A stretch of DNA of 64,000 nucleotides from Litoditis marina (taxonomy: Eukaryota > Nematoda > Chromadorea > Rhabditida > Rhabditidae), in NCBI GenBank assembly GCA_964036275.1, contig OZ038435.1, positions 4,960,001 to 5,024,000 of the forward strand, in the 5' to 3' direction. This document shows, piece by piece, positions 10,997 through 22,950 of this stretch; position 1 is the first letter of the stretch, and every line of letters starts with the position of its first letter. The position numbers and the translations under genes were made by a program. Below the pieces are notes generated by a model. It worked only from the letters and a program-made list of their open reading frames with translations. It did not search any database and was not told the origin of the DNA.

Positions 10997-12275
10997 TTGC
11001 AATTTCTTTTAACCTATGTGTACGAATGCGTGTGATACAATCATTTAAATTAATGTTAATTAATTTTTCTGATAAAAATTATTCAAATTTGTGCACATAT
11101 CTGGAAATTCGAGGAACACACCATTTTAAAACGATTTGACGTGATCCAATACATTGTGATGTACATAAATGTGTTAAAGAAGAAGTTCGGTAGAACACTC
11201 CATTGAACATAGTAACAAAATTGAGATTATGATGTTTCGTCATTATTGAAAAACAACCAGTTTCCGAGAATCCCGCTGGATTAGCTATCAAGTTTTTCAA
11301 GCGCGGCACAGGTTTGGCGATTTCATCCCCACACAATTGCGAGATTTTCAAAGACAGGTGTATAATGCACAATGAACGTCATTTAGTTAGTTTTGCAGAA
11401 GAAAAAAACGAGCACACTAGGTAAACCTCGTAGTAAATGAACAGCCCCTTATTTCTCCACGAGTAGCTACCACCAGTCATTTGTTAGCGTAGTCATTATC
11501 ACTTTCACTACAGCCACGATCACTCATACGTGGAGGCGAGGCGGTAATCTGCACAGGGTAAATGTTAATAGGTATGCCATCTCACGTGTTAGACCTTTAA
11601 ACTGTTTTCCAGTGTTAATTTTTGTTCGAGGTTTTCTTATCTTGAACATTTCCCCTCCCCAGTCACTTTTCCACGACGTTAATCTATCCGGTTTAATGAT
11701 ACGAGCGGAACCAGCAAAAAGTGTAGAAACGATTTTTCACTTTCGATAGTTCTATCTTTCACATTCCAAAGAGAAAAAAAGTTGGTTTGGAAGCCTTTTT
11801 CCTCAATCACAATTGAGTATTTTAGAAATTCTCGAATATGTGACATGACTCTCAACAAAGTTCCATCTGAAGCTGGGGATAGGTAGTAAATGCGATGCTT
11901 GTGTCTAACGCGGGATAACCATCTTACATGAAAATCTCTTTAGTTAGATAAACCACTTTTGGTCAGCGTCACCAAAATGGAAGTTCATCTTGCCTGGTTC
12001 AAGTCTCGGTGGTTACATCACAATGATGGTGGTCCATGACCGATTTCCAAACTTTTTATCTCCGCATGCTCAGAGGTATTAGGAGTAAACGACTATAGCA
12101 GTGAGCACAAAGCACACGTCAAAATGGTGTATGTTACAAGTTTTCACGACCTGTTTGCTGGATTTTTGCTTTGTGGACGTATTAGTGCAGTAGCGGCTAG
12201 ATCTCGTATTGTGTTCGCGCGGATCCGGGCGCCCGCCTCTCCTTGTCTCTTTTATCCCCGACTTTCCCCCGTTCA
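10997..12275. other. Intergenic region
   Basis: No exon, RNA gene or inverted-repeat element could be supported. The right end should hold the promoter of the Gln-rich secreted protein gene; no core element is recognisable. Confidence 0.5.
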
Positions 12276-12276
12276 G
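12276..12276 (+). other. Candidate spliced-leader acceptor of the Gln-rich protein gene
   Basis: cccgttcag ends at 12276, 17 bases before the ATG at 12294, after a long pyrimidine-rich run. Confidence 0.45.
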
Positions 12277-12293
12277 CCACACATTCTCGCGCC

Positions 12294-15200
12294 ATGAGAC
12301 TACTCTGCACGGCGTTCGCGCTAATTTCGGCTATCCAGGCACAACAGACCTTCCAGGTAACCAATACCCTCAGGCGATCAATTCTGGGCACCCGATATTG
12401 TTGTGAGGTTCAGAAAATCAATAATGAAACTGTAGATTCACTCTCAGGCTGTAATTACCTGAGTACGTATGCTAGAAGACCCCGGCACCTTCAACCCATC
12501 CTGCGTCGTCTCCTCAAACATACGCTATTTCTCTGCTCTTACATCCCGCCGAGATACGAGTGGCGCCAAATAGTAAGGCAGATCGAGTGACGCAGGTTGG
12601 GATGAAAATGCCGGGATCTTCTAGCATACGTACTCAGAACGTTCAGATGATGTCCTTGACTGTTGTTCACATAGAAGATCAGGGTTGTTTCAAAGTTGAC
12701 TGAGCTAAATCGACTGGGCTATAACAGAGATTGTAGAAAACACTCTAAAAGCACGACAAGGTCGTGTGATATTTTTAGTATCCATGACTAATCCAGTACA
12801 TCTCGTGAGCCGATATTTCTTCAAGCTGTTGTCTTTCAATTCTTTTTCTACCACATGCGTAGTTTGTGAAGCTTATATGTCTGTTTACTGTGTTCTAGGA
12901 GCTACCGTAAATGGGAGATATATAAGCAAACATGAGGCTCGCTAGTCACTCGTCAGCATTGCTCATATTGAACAGTGTCTCACGAACAGAAATTGTTTTC
13001 ATTTTTTCTTAATCACTGTGCAGAGATAACATTACAGTGTTACACTTGCATGCAAGCTTGAAACATGACACATGTTTCTATTATGTTTTCAATGTATGTT
13101 CACATGTTTGATTACTAACTATTTTGAAGAAGTAGTGGGGGAACTATGTTTTCGTATATTGTCATGATTAATTTACTAACAACTTTTCAGAATGCCAAGT
13201 TTGACCTACCAGCTGATCTTCCGGTAGAAGACCCTACCATTCTGGCACAACTTGAGGGCGTTGCAACTCAACATGTCAAAAATGATCTTAAGCCAGTGAA
13301 ATTAAAGAAACCTGCCAGCCTCGCTGTAGCCAAGGTTAGATTCTTGAATATTACATAGGAAATACATTTTACATACACATATTTACATTTCACTGTAACA
13401 GTTTGTTTAGGAGTGGAACAAAGTGGAGAGTTTTTGAACAAAGTTAAAACGGAGCTTTGATTTTGTATGTTCATTAAATTCGCCGTAAGGTTTTTATGTT
13501 CTTTTATTGTAGTAAAAACATCATTGTAAACAGTCACAGAAGATTACACTCAATAAAAAACCAAATAACTGTCGAAATATGGTACCACAACATATTGGCA
13601 AGAAAACATTCCGATTTTTTCAGGGATCTGCTCAACCCCCTCATCCAGTGGTTCCACTTCTTATTACTCCACCAGCGGTGGCACAACCACCCCCACCGGG
13701 ACCAGCGCCAGCTGTAGCTCCAATTCCAGGTGCACCGGTTGCAGCTCAGCTGCCTCCTCACACTTTGCCCGGTCTGCCAGGAATGCCCGGTTTGCCCACA
13801 ATGGCACCATTCACTCTACCTACCTTCACCTTCCCTTCTCACCCAACCTTCGCACCGTTCACCTTCCCTTCTCACGCTCCATTCACATTCCCACCCCACC
13901 CCGCTCTTTCGCCGTTCACGTTTGCTCCTCCAGTCGCACCACCAGTGCCAGCCGCAGCTGCCGCCAACAACAACCAGGCTCCAGTGCCACAGGTGGCGGA
14001 CTACGATATTCCATTTGAACAAAAAGAAGCTCAACCCGTGCAGCAATCTACTGCCGCGCCTGCGGCAACGGCACAACCCATTGTCAACTCCAACTCGGCC
14101 GCCGGTGCTGAACCTGCACCTGAACGTGTCCAACCACAGTTGCCAGGTCAGCAGGTACCTTCTGGTCAACAAGGACCAGCACCTGCACCTCAAGTTCGCC
14201 CTACCTACCCTAACCAAGGTCAATGGCAGCAACCCCAATCTGGATTTGCACCTGTACAACAGCAACAGTTTGTGCCACAGAACCAATTCCAACAGAACCA
14301 ATTCGCTGGTCAGAATCAGTTTGCTCAGGGTCAGCAGAACTTTCAACAGCCGAACCAGCAGCGCTTCGTGCAGCAGGTTCCGAACCAGTTCACCGCTCAG
14401 GGACAACAGAATCAGTTCCAACAACCTCAGAATCAGTTCAGAGGTCAAGTTCAGCCAACTCAAAATCAATTCGCTCAACAACAACAGAACCAGTTCAATG
14501 CTCAAACTCAACAGAACTTTGGTCAGGCTCAACAGAACCAATTCAGAGGACAGGTGCCACAGGGACAAAACGGGTTCCAGCGTCAACCGAACCAACAGAA
14601 CGTTGCAGCTCAGCAGAACTTTGCTGCTCAACAGCAGCAGCAACAATTCGCTCAACAGCAACAACAAAGAAATCAACACCAACAACAACAAGTACCTGCT
14701 CCGAGACCACCCACGCAATTTGCTGCCAAGCAGATTCAGCCTGTGCCTCAACATCGGCAACAGCCCCAACCGGCTCAGCAACAGACACAGTTTGCTGCTC
14801 AGAACCAGCAAGTGGCAGCAAGCGGACAACCCTTGCAGGTACAGCCTACTGTACCTCAGCAACAGAAGATCGTCCAGCACCAACAAGTGCCCAGCAACTT
14901 GCCCCAGGCTCATATTCAGGTGACTACGATTTGTATTAGAATCACGAATAAGGTAACTCAGTGTGCGATCGCGTTTATGTTACTTAGAGCAGACTCTTTT
15001 TTTATGAAAGCATGTTATATTTGCTGGAAAAAAAATTAAATTCTGTACTTCTGTACAAAAATTCATCAAATATCGTCAATACTTACATTTTTCCGTGTAA
15101 ACTAAAAACCGTAGAAAGTTATTTATAGCACCATGATGGGATGCACTCACTCTACCATGACAGACAATACAAAAACATCGGTTCAATGTTCCAATGTTTA

Positions 15201-18200
15201 CAAACTTGCAGGTAACTCCAGCACCTCTTCAATCGAAGCACATCAAGAACACCCCCATTCCCACTCGACCTCGAGCCATTCGAATGGAGAAAGTCAACGA
15301 TTCTGGGGAACCCAGTCGTGTTTCCAACTGGTTCTCTGAACATTTCGATACCTCAGGTAAGAAACAAAACTGCTGCATCCTGACTTTTTTCAAAGTCGAG
15401 ATGAACCATGGTCGAACACAATGAATGAACTGGAAGTCGAATATTGTAAATCAAATAATGCAAAGTTGTTATTCACGTCTTTCGTGACTCTCATTCACTT
15501 GGCATATATGGGATCTTCGGGCAAACTATAACCGATTCTACACAAGCACATCCCACAAACAAAGTTACAGTTTCGCATGCATGCATTCGGATACATGCAT
15601 TGTTTGTTTAGTCGACGAATGAAACAAGTGTGTATGTAAACATCTGTTATTAGTTTCATCTGTAACTGGTTTGTTGTTTATCGTCGTTTCACTGGGATTT
15701 GCTATGGATCTAGCCAGCAAACTTGACCTCAATCCGTCTTAGATCGGATATGAAGCGTATCCGAACCGTCTCACATGCGTCACTTTTACGAGCGCGTCCA
15801 GAGAATAGCGACAGTTCGGAAACGTGGGAAAATTGTAGCGGGGTTTCAACTAGTAAAATTTCACTTTGTGATGTAAGTAAAGCAAATTAAATTTCATGCA
15901 AATCGCGTTTCCTTTTGATAAACACCTTTGCATCGAACAGTTATTAATTTTTTGCATACTTTCTACGTTCATTCCATCATATTTCAACAAAAAAACACTT
16001 ATTACGTTTTTATTGATTTAAAAAGTTTGCCGGAAATTTGGCTAGACCCTTTCCTCGTTTATTGGTCGAACGTGCGCGTGAACTGGATAGGTGGGTTATT
16101 CGATACGAGTTCTCGATATCCGGTCAGAATCGAGATTTATCGACTTTGGCTTCAAACGAAGACGACAAGTGTTCATCATTGATGGGAGCAAGGTTGAACA
16201 AGTTCTTCTGAAAGAAACGAGCAAAATACTGCGATGTTGGTCATTGAATGTAAAGATAAAAGTACGCGATGTTTTGATTATCACGGCCATTGTCAAAAAC
16301 ACTCATTGATAAAAATTTGTCAGAATTAGGAGTTATTAACGAGAATGTTTCAGTGTGCAAGAACAACTTGACCGAGATCGCTGAGAAGTTCAAGAACAAG
16401 TTCCCCAACTATCTGCAGAAGGGAGGAAAGGTGCGTTTCCCGATTCATTTGTTCACAATTACTTAAATAGTCCTACCAAATTGAATAGTATTACGAAAAG
16501 TACAACAAAACACCAGTATATATTTTGGAGAAATGTCATATGTTTAGTTGATGTAACGAATATCTTGTGAGTAGGATGAAATGGTAACGTGGAACATAAA
16601 ACGTCATCAATTCTGATCTTAAAGAAACCGTTCCGCTTTAATTTGAGTTTCACGAAAAATTCCAAAAGCTCAAAAAAGATTCTTAATGTCTTTCCATAGA
16701 CCACGAAAAGACTTTCTGATTGAAAATTTGCAAAATTTGCATAACATCAAGCAATAAAGAAGGGGGCATGAACATTTTCACTGTGACGCAACTTGACTTG
16801 GTTTATTTACATCCAGAATTATTTTCATTTTTCAGTCTCTAATGGTGTATTCGTATGTGAGTGTTTTGAAATCATTTTTGCACTTCTATAGGCTATTTTG
16901 AGCATACCCCGTACGCAACCCCCTATCGGTGTCATTACGTAAGCCGCTTTTCTGAGAAACGAAGCAAGATAGGGACGCAAAACTATATAAAACTATATTT
17001 TGATAATGGTTATTCATTTGCCATAGGGTCAGATTGTTAACTCAAAAGTCAAAATTAAAGCGGGACGGATTCTTGAAGTATTGCATGTTTTCGAGCTCTC
17101 TTAAAATATTTTACGTTGATAGAAGCTCGACTAGGCATGAGCAAAGCGCGAAAGTTTTTGTTTTGGAGAGCACTTTTCAATTTCACCGTGTTTCCAGGAC
17201 GCCGCCCTCGCTGAGCTGGTTGAGCAGCGATTGGTCGAGTGCGACAGGAAGGGATCTACCGGTCACTGGGATAAGGTCGACGAGTTGTTGGCCAAGATCC
17301 AGTTGAGCAAGAGGTGAGTCTTGAAGAGATTCACTAGCAATATCCGAGAATACTGATTATTGATATGATTATTGTTATTGATATGACTGATGATGGTTAT
17401 TAATACGAGTTACTGATAACGAGGAAATAGAGAAAAGCAGAAAGAGGTAGACATGGGATACATGTGATTCATTCCAACACATCATCCAACTGAGAAATAG
17501 CAATCAAGTTCGCTCGAACTTCTACTCGAACATATGCAAAAACGGTGTACATTTATCGCAATTAGTGAGATTGTCGTTGAAAGTAAACGTATTAGAACAG
17601 TGACAAATTCTATTGAATACCTTTTGATAGTTTGTACGTGATGAAACCTTCTGGTAAACTATGTTTTTCATTTCTGACTGTGACAGTTTCAGCGAGGAGT
17701 CTGACTGCCGTGCCGGTCTGATCCAGGAGCGTATCTCGTGCTACAACCTCCTCAACTACGCCTGCCAGTTCACTCAGGCGTCGTACCGATTCAAGCTGGT
17801 TCCGGCAAGAATCACCATTCAGGTACGTTCTCACCAGAGAAACTACGCTTATACTAGAAGTAAATTGAATACTCACCTAAAATTCGCATTGTAATGAGAA
17901 ATCGTGCACTTTTTCATTGCACGTTTCTGAGTTCCGCTGTGTTTCACATGTTTCACGTGATTGTGCAGTTGACTAACACTATATTAGAAATGCAGGAATC
18001 CGTATTTAAACACAAAATGTAATGATTCAGAGACGAGGCATGACATATTAACACAGTCAGCGTCCACTAGTCATATTTGAGTATATGCAAGCAAATGTAA
18101 TAAATCGGCATTTTAGCGCACAGTGTTTTCGATGAACAAAAAAATCATTCCGAAACTAAATTTCTTATCGCAAAAACAGTGAAAATTGATTGGGAAAAGT

Positions 18201-18324
18201 TTACTGAAGTTATTATTTGTGAACAGAAAACAATTTCGATTTGCAGGAAGCCCGACAGGCTGAGAACGGAGCTGATAAATGCCGCAAGGTCGTGCGAATT
18301 GTAAAGAAGAGGCTGGAAGGATAA
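12294..18324 (+). CDS. Secreted Pro/Gln-rich protein with a C-terminal six-cysteine domain
   Basis: The family is not recognised. Eight exons join in phase: 12294-12356, 13191-13334, 13624-14919, 15212-15356, 16354-16430, 17198-17313, 17687-17822, 18247-18324, giving 684 aa. Residues 1-16 form a signal peptide (MRLLCTAFALISAIQA). The 432-codon exon 3 is first Pro-rich, with APFTFPSHP-like repeats, then about 250 residues of Gln/Asn-rich sequence with repeated QNQF and QQN words. The last four exons encode a compact helical-looking domain of about 135 residues with six cysteines (VCKNN, VECDR, DCRAG, SCYN, YACQF, DKCRK), enough for three disulfides. This suggests an extracellular or cuticle-associated protein with a sticky low-complexity linker. 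Exon 7 has two acceptors six bases apart (ends 17686 and 17692), both in frame. AATAAA lies at 18378-18383. Intron 1 carries a family-2 MITE and intron 7 a family-1 MITE. Confidence 0.85.
12459..12637. mobile_element. MITE family 2, copy 1
   Basis: 179-bp element in intron 1 of the Gln-rich gene. Both ends start ctgagtacgtatgctagaag and continue as near-perfect inverted repeats for about 29 bp. The internal part, with cgtctcctcaaacatacg and cagagaaat/atttctctg words, matches copy 2 at 37576-37747 in inverse orientation. Confidence 0.85.
17851..17985. mobile_element. MITE family 1, copy A
   Basis: About 135 bp in intron 7 of the Gln-rich gene. Imperfect terminal inverted repeats of about 28 bp (atactagaagtaaattgaat against the inverse of gtgattgtgcagttgactaa) with the family core gtgcactttttcattgcacg and the cacatgtttcacgtga block. 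Six further copies are listed separately. Confidence 0.75.
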
Positions 18325-18577
18325 TTTACGTATTATCGTTTTATGTTTGGAAAAGTGCAATCAAGGAGCTACATCTCAATAAATTATTTGTGTCACTTTA
18401 TTTGTTTCTTTTCTAGATTGCAATACAGAAATTCACAAAACGATGTTTTATGGAAGTGTCTATCAGCAATACCTCCTCAGCATGCTGAAATCAAATTTTT
18501 GAAAGAAAAATCAATAAACAGCTCGCAGATGTTTTGTAAGTTTCCACGTAGGTGCAAGTTGCAAATATCCTTCGTGA

Positions 18578-18695
18578 AGAAGGACGATTATGTGGTCCAA
18601 TCGCAACGCTTCAGAGCTTTAAACTGCAATACATTTTTCAATTGCAGTTCAAAGGACCCTTGTCACGAGATGGGTCCACATAATCGTCCTACTTT
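18578..18695. mobile_element. MITE family 5, copy 1
   Basis: About 118 bp with inverted ends aaggacgattatgtggtcc and the inverse ggtccacataatcgtcct. The interior, tttcaattgcagttcaaagga preceded by aactgcaata, closely matches copy 2 at 55131-55240. Lies just downstream of the Gln-rich gene. Confidence 0.75.
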
Positions 18696-20171
18696 AACAA
18701 CCATAAATTTCTCTGGAAGTTGATAAGCGTGTTCATGCTATAAAGTACAATGGTCACGTGAAACATGAATAAACATGATCAACTATACACGTTTTCATAG
18801 GACTGTTCTCGATTGCGAACGTGTTTCTCACATTTTACATTTCAACACTAATCATTGAGTTTTTTTTGTTAGCATTGGTTTTCTGCCAGTCATTTTGGTT
18901 GGCATAGTCCAAATATTGATTAAATCCTTCCCTCATTAGGACGACCTCGTTAATGAAAGGACGCAATACTATATGCCATCGGTATGCAACAGAAATGGCG
19001 TCAGTCACTAAAACAGCCCGTTTTTATTATCTATCGAAGTATATTTATGGTTATGTTGATTACAATGAAACAATGTATTTTCTTCAAAGTGAGATTCAAC
19101 TAGCAGAGTACTTTCTTTGAACTCGGAAAATGTTGTATTATAACTGACCCTCGACTCTCATAAGATGTCTTTATTAGTATAAATTGAACGAATGAAATTA
19201 TTACAAGAGAATCAAAGTTGACCAAGTTTGTGTTCGAATTTTTAAATTGTCCGGCAATTCACCCATTTCACTTTATTTACAAGTTTTCGTGTGGATGCTT
19301 AGTTGAAGTTAAGTTATGCTAATGTTAAGTTCAAGAGTATTGATAGTTTATTTGAACATGGTCCACAGATCATCGAAAATTTGAACTAAAACTTAGCTTC
19401 TCTAATACTTGAAACTCGTCAATATCTCTTCTCCCTATCACTAGTATTTCTTCGGCTCGCAAAACTGTTGAAGTCCACTTTCGCTAGATTTCCAGTTCTC
19501 ATTGTTTGTTTGTTACGATTGCGAATGAGAGATATAGCTCGTTTTGGTTAATAAAGTTTGCAGATTAGTGGAACTAACCGTTTTCTATTCTCTGCTTCTT
19601 AATAATTTACTTTGTATTATCAAATTTTTGGTAATCTTCACAGTTCATGCAAACTATCTGAACCATTTTTAACTGCTATCATGAATAAAAACTATTCATG
19701 ATTTGATTACATCTTATCCTCACAATATAGTTTTTTCTTTGATAGCAACTGACAAGCAGCACGATTTCGTAGTACTGATAACCGCTACTTGAGGGCTCGT
19801 CGCCTGCAAAATACAACAATTAGCTAAGCGTGTTCTTACAAGCACATTCATTATGTTCCGTAGATGTATGCAAATTTTCTAGTTTGTCTTAAAAACGTTT
19901 AGCGGAAAATTTAATTTAATGTCATCCTGCTCAATAATGCATATTAAGAGAAGATTTTACATAAGTTTTAAATCTACAAGTTCTGCAAAATTGAACTTTG
20001 ATTTAATATGCCTAAAAGCAATCATTTCTCATTTCATTAATTATACCAGATATTCTGCATGGTGGACAATTTATAATGTTTGTGAAATATCTGAAAGTTG
20101 TAATTTTTCATTTTCACCAACCTTTCCCTCATTGCTAATGTTAACATTTATTCAATAATCCCAACCTTTCA

Positions 20172-20172
20172 G
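20172..20172 (+). other. Candidate spliced-leader acceptor of the dehydratase gene
   Basis: A strong consensus acceptor, cctttcag, ends at 20172 only two bases before the ATG at 20175. Confidence 0.55.
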
Positions 20173-20174
20173 CC

Positions 20175-22950
20175 ATGGCCGACCTACAAGTAAGGCGGCG
20201 GGCTGTCCAGTTGTACCTGTTCGCCTACAACCTGATGATGTTCCTCGTACATTTCTTCTTGTTTGTAGACCTGGCCATTGAACACAAAAAAGGTTAGTTG
20301 ATGTTGATTTCACATAATGAAATTTGAGTTGAACGAATGACTACAGCGATGTTGAAACCACTCAAAAATGGCTCGATAGAAACGAAGGTAAAACGTGCAC
20401 CGAGACCGTGAATATTACGTTTTTATTTGTTCTGAGTAGCTCTCAGTTTACTTTCGTTCACAGTATTGAAACAAACATGTTTCGAGATCTAGTTTTTTGT
20501 TTCGTAGAAATTGATCCCTGAAGCAATATAATTGTCCAGGTACTTATACCTTACAGGAACCATTTTCCTACCCGATTTATCTTTATTTCACGTGTATTTG
20601 AATTTATACTGAAAACTTTTATATTCTCAGGTACTTATACCTACATGAACCATTTCCCAACCCTTCGTATTGGCACCGCCCTCCAGCTGATGGATGTAGC
20701 TCACGCGGCATTAGGGTTGACAAAAACAAGCCTGGTGAACGGACTGGTTCAGGTAACAATAATATCTTTCACAAGGCAATACAAACCCTCAGAATTATGA
20801 AAACACAATGAAGTTCGTTGCATGTAATTGGGGCTGATCTTCGTACAGAACACAGTCTGTTCACTACGACCAAAAGGGAATGGGATAGAACTACAATGCA
20901 GCGTATCGAAACGTACTTTTTTCGCTCAATTTTATCCTTTAATGACCACTTCAGTTCTAGATCTGCATCTATTACTATAACATTTTCGTCTCTAGTGAAG
21001 TAACTATGAAAACTAACCTTGTGAGGTAATTCGTGATTCACAAAATAAACATTCAGATGTGTGGTATAGTTCGTTTCACCCATCGATAGCAGTCAGCCAT
21101 GCTGTCCGAGCGCACCCTACATTGCAGGCGACTGATCTGGCAGCTTGCCAGTCTTTTCATTGCAAATAAAAATTAAAAAAGTGGTTATTTTGAGATTTTC
21201 GCCAATTTTTTGTTTTCAAAAGGTTACCACCCAATCGGGGAGTAATTTAAAGAACTTTTTGTGCGATAAAATATGCATTGAAAAACGGCCTGAAAAGGTG
21301 ATTGGATATCACTGTTTTTAGTTTTACCCATCATGTTCCGATGGCCGTCCGCTTGTGGGAGTGGCGCCACCTATCGCCGCTGAGTTCAATACCCAGCTGG
21401 TGCACAATTTTGATTAGGCTGATCGCTGCTGATCACTTTCCAACACAATTGACTCCGCCCACTAAAATCTACTGTAACTGGCTGCTATCGATGGTTGAAA
21501 CTAACTATATTGGCACCGAATTTACTAAATAAGCTGTACTGTTCGTCAGTCGCCCAGTCACGTAAAAATGGTAAACACAGCAGAACTCAGAAAAGTGCAA
21601 TTATAAAGCGCACAATTCCTCATTAGAAAACCAAATTTTTAATGTTCTTCTAGTATATAATTTTTTTAGGTACTCGGTCGACTGTTCATGTTGCATATTG
21701 TCGTTGGAGTTGACTATCAACATGATCATCTACCCGTTTCAATTATGCTGTTCGCTTATATGCTCATCGAACTTGTGAGGTTGGTCATTTTCCAACAGTT
21801 TTTTCTTTTCTGACCAAATTGCTTCGTATGAGCCTGATTATACGAGCCTGTATTAGACCATACCTGATTGAAATTACGCTATGAACTTGAAATTTACCTA
21901 GCAAGATACAACTACAACGGAGATTCGGTTCTCTCTACATCTATTATCCAGCAAAACCATGCTCACGAGAAATGTCATATAAACCGAAAAAGAAAAAAAA
22001 ATGTTTTGTAGTTCATACTTCTTGTTCAGATACCCATACTACATGCTGCGTGCTCTTGACAAGGAGTGGTACCCGTTCACTTGGATGAGATACAACGCCT
22101 GGCTGGTCCTCTACCCCACCGGACTCACTATGGAATGTGAGTTGATCAGTTATAGAATATTGGAAAGTGACATAATATTCATTGCACAAAGGATTCAAAC
22201 GAAATAAATTGAAACTGAAAAGACATTGTTTCAATTTAGTGTTCAACACAAAGTCCTCATTCAAAAATGCTAACGTTTCGAATTAATACAACACTAACAT
22301 GATGTTCCACTCAACTATATTTTTCCAGTCCTCTGTCTGCTGAGATGTTTCGGGTACCATTACCACTACGGTACCTACGGCCATTGGTTCCCTGTCTGGA
22401 TTACTAGCCGGAAGTGGATTGTGGCTGGATTCTGTAGCATTTTCATCGGAATGGTCTTCCCCTTCATGGCCTTCAACCTGCTTCTGTACATGTACAAACA
22501 GAGGCAACAGAAGTTTGGCGGGTAAGCACTTTCAGAGTCGAATAGACTCAGGTAAAAACAGTTAAGAAGTACCCTCATATGAATCCGATACCCGAAAGTT
22601 TTGCTCAAAATTCTCGTGGAAAATAGATCAGAAAACGAACGCAAACCACTACATTACAATGTATTGGTACAATGTGTCAAACAGTTTTTATGACTTGGCT
22701 CTCTGAAATCATGACGGTTTAGGCCTTGTGAAAATAATGAAATTAGTTTCCGAAAAAAAGTTATGATTCTTTGTGAACTATCTTGGTTGAGCTACGAAAC
22801 AACTCAAAAACCTTATCATGTAGTTGTGGCGGGTAACATTTACATTTCAGAAGGTTGTTCAACTTCAATTCAAGCTCTCTGTACCGCAAGTTCAAACAAG
22901 TTTTCCGACTCGACAACTTTTTGAACAAGAACAAGCAGAAAAACAACTGA
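20175..22950 (+). CDS. 3-hydroxyacyl-CoA dehydratase (HACD/PTPLA family)
   Basis: An ER multi-span enzyme that dehydrates 3-hydroxyacyl-CoA in the very-long-chain fatty-acid elongation cycle. Six exons join in phase: 20175-20292, 20631-20752, 21670-21779, 22030-22136, 22329-22521, 22851-22950, giving 249 aa. Family marks are LYLFAYNLMMF in TM1, LQLMDVAHAALGL, VQVLGRLFMLHIVV, the catalytic-region block AYMLIELVRYPYYML with its conserved Tyr and Glu, WMRYNAWLVLYPTGLTMEFL, and a final TM segment (IVAGFCSIFIGMVFPFMAF). The C-terminus KQKNN fits the K-x-K-x-x ER retrieval pattern, in agreement with the expected location. Intron 1 holds a decayed copy of the start of exon 2; intron 2 holds two mobile elements. 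Function by family is firm. Confidence 0.93.
20537..20575 (+). repeat. Decayed duplicate of the dehydratase exon-2 acceptor junction
   Basis: In intron 1, tgtccaggtacttatacc and the following bases at 20537-20575 repeat the intron-exon junction at 20627-20663 (tctcaggtacttatacctac...gaaccattt...cccaaccc) with small indels. The copy retains an AG acceptor but its frame reaches a stop within about 20 codons, so it looks like a non-functional junction copy about 90 bp upstream of the real one. Confidence 0.75.
21065..21509. mobile_element. 445-bp inverted-repeat element
   Basis: Lies in intron 2 of the dehydratase gene. The left end (tatagttcgtttcacccatc gatagcagtcagcca, to about 21099) is the inverse of the right end (tggctgctatcgatgg ttgaaactaactata, from about 21479) over roughly 31 bp with a 4-base gap. 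No open frame of note inside, so it is probably a non-autonomous DNA transposon. No second copy seen here. Confidence 0.75.
21537..21657. mobile_element. MITE family 1, copy G (inverse orientation)
   Basis: Starts tactgttcgtcagtcgccca, contains gtcacgt and the agcagaactcagaaa...gcacaattcctcattag block and ends cttctagtata, matching copies E and F. It sits immediately beside the 445-bp element and ends 12 bases before the acceptor of dehydratase exon 3. Confidence 0.65.

Larger units (their letters stand above)
18325..20172. other. Intergenic region between the Gln-rich and dehydratase genes
   Basis: Contains the poly(A) signal AATAAA of the upstream gene at 18378-18383 and the family-5 MITE at 18578-18695. 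The rest is AT-rich with no exon or RNA gene that I can support. The candidate trans-splice acceptor of the next gene is cctttcag ending at 20172. Confidence 0.5.

Noticed and set aside
13816..14913. A 365-codon Leu-rich open frame on the minus strand, and a 397-codon second frame on the plus strand
   Set aside because: Both are frame shadows of the repetitive Gln/Pro codons of exon 3 of the secreted protein.
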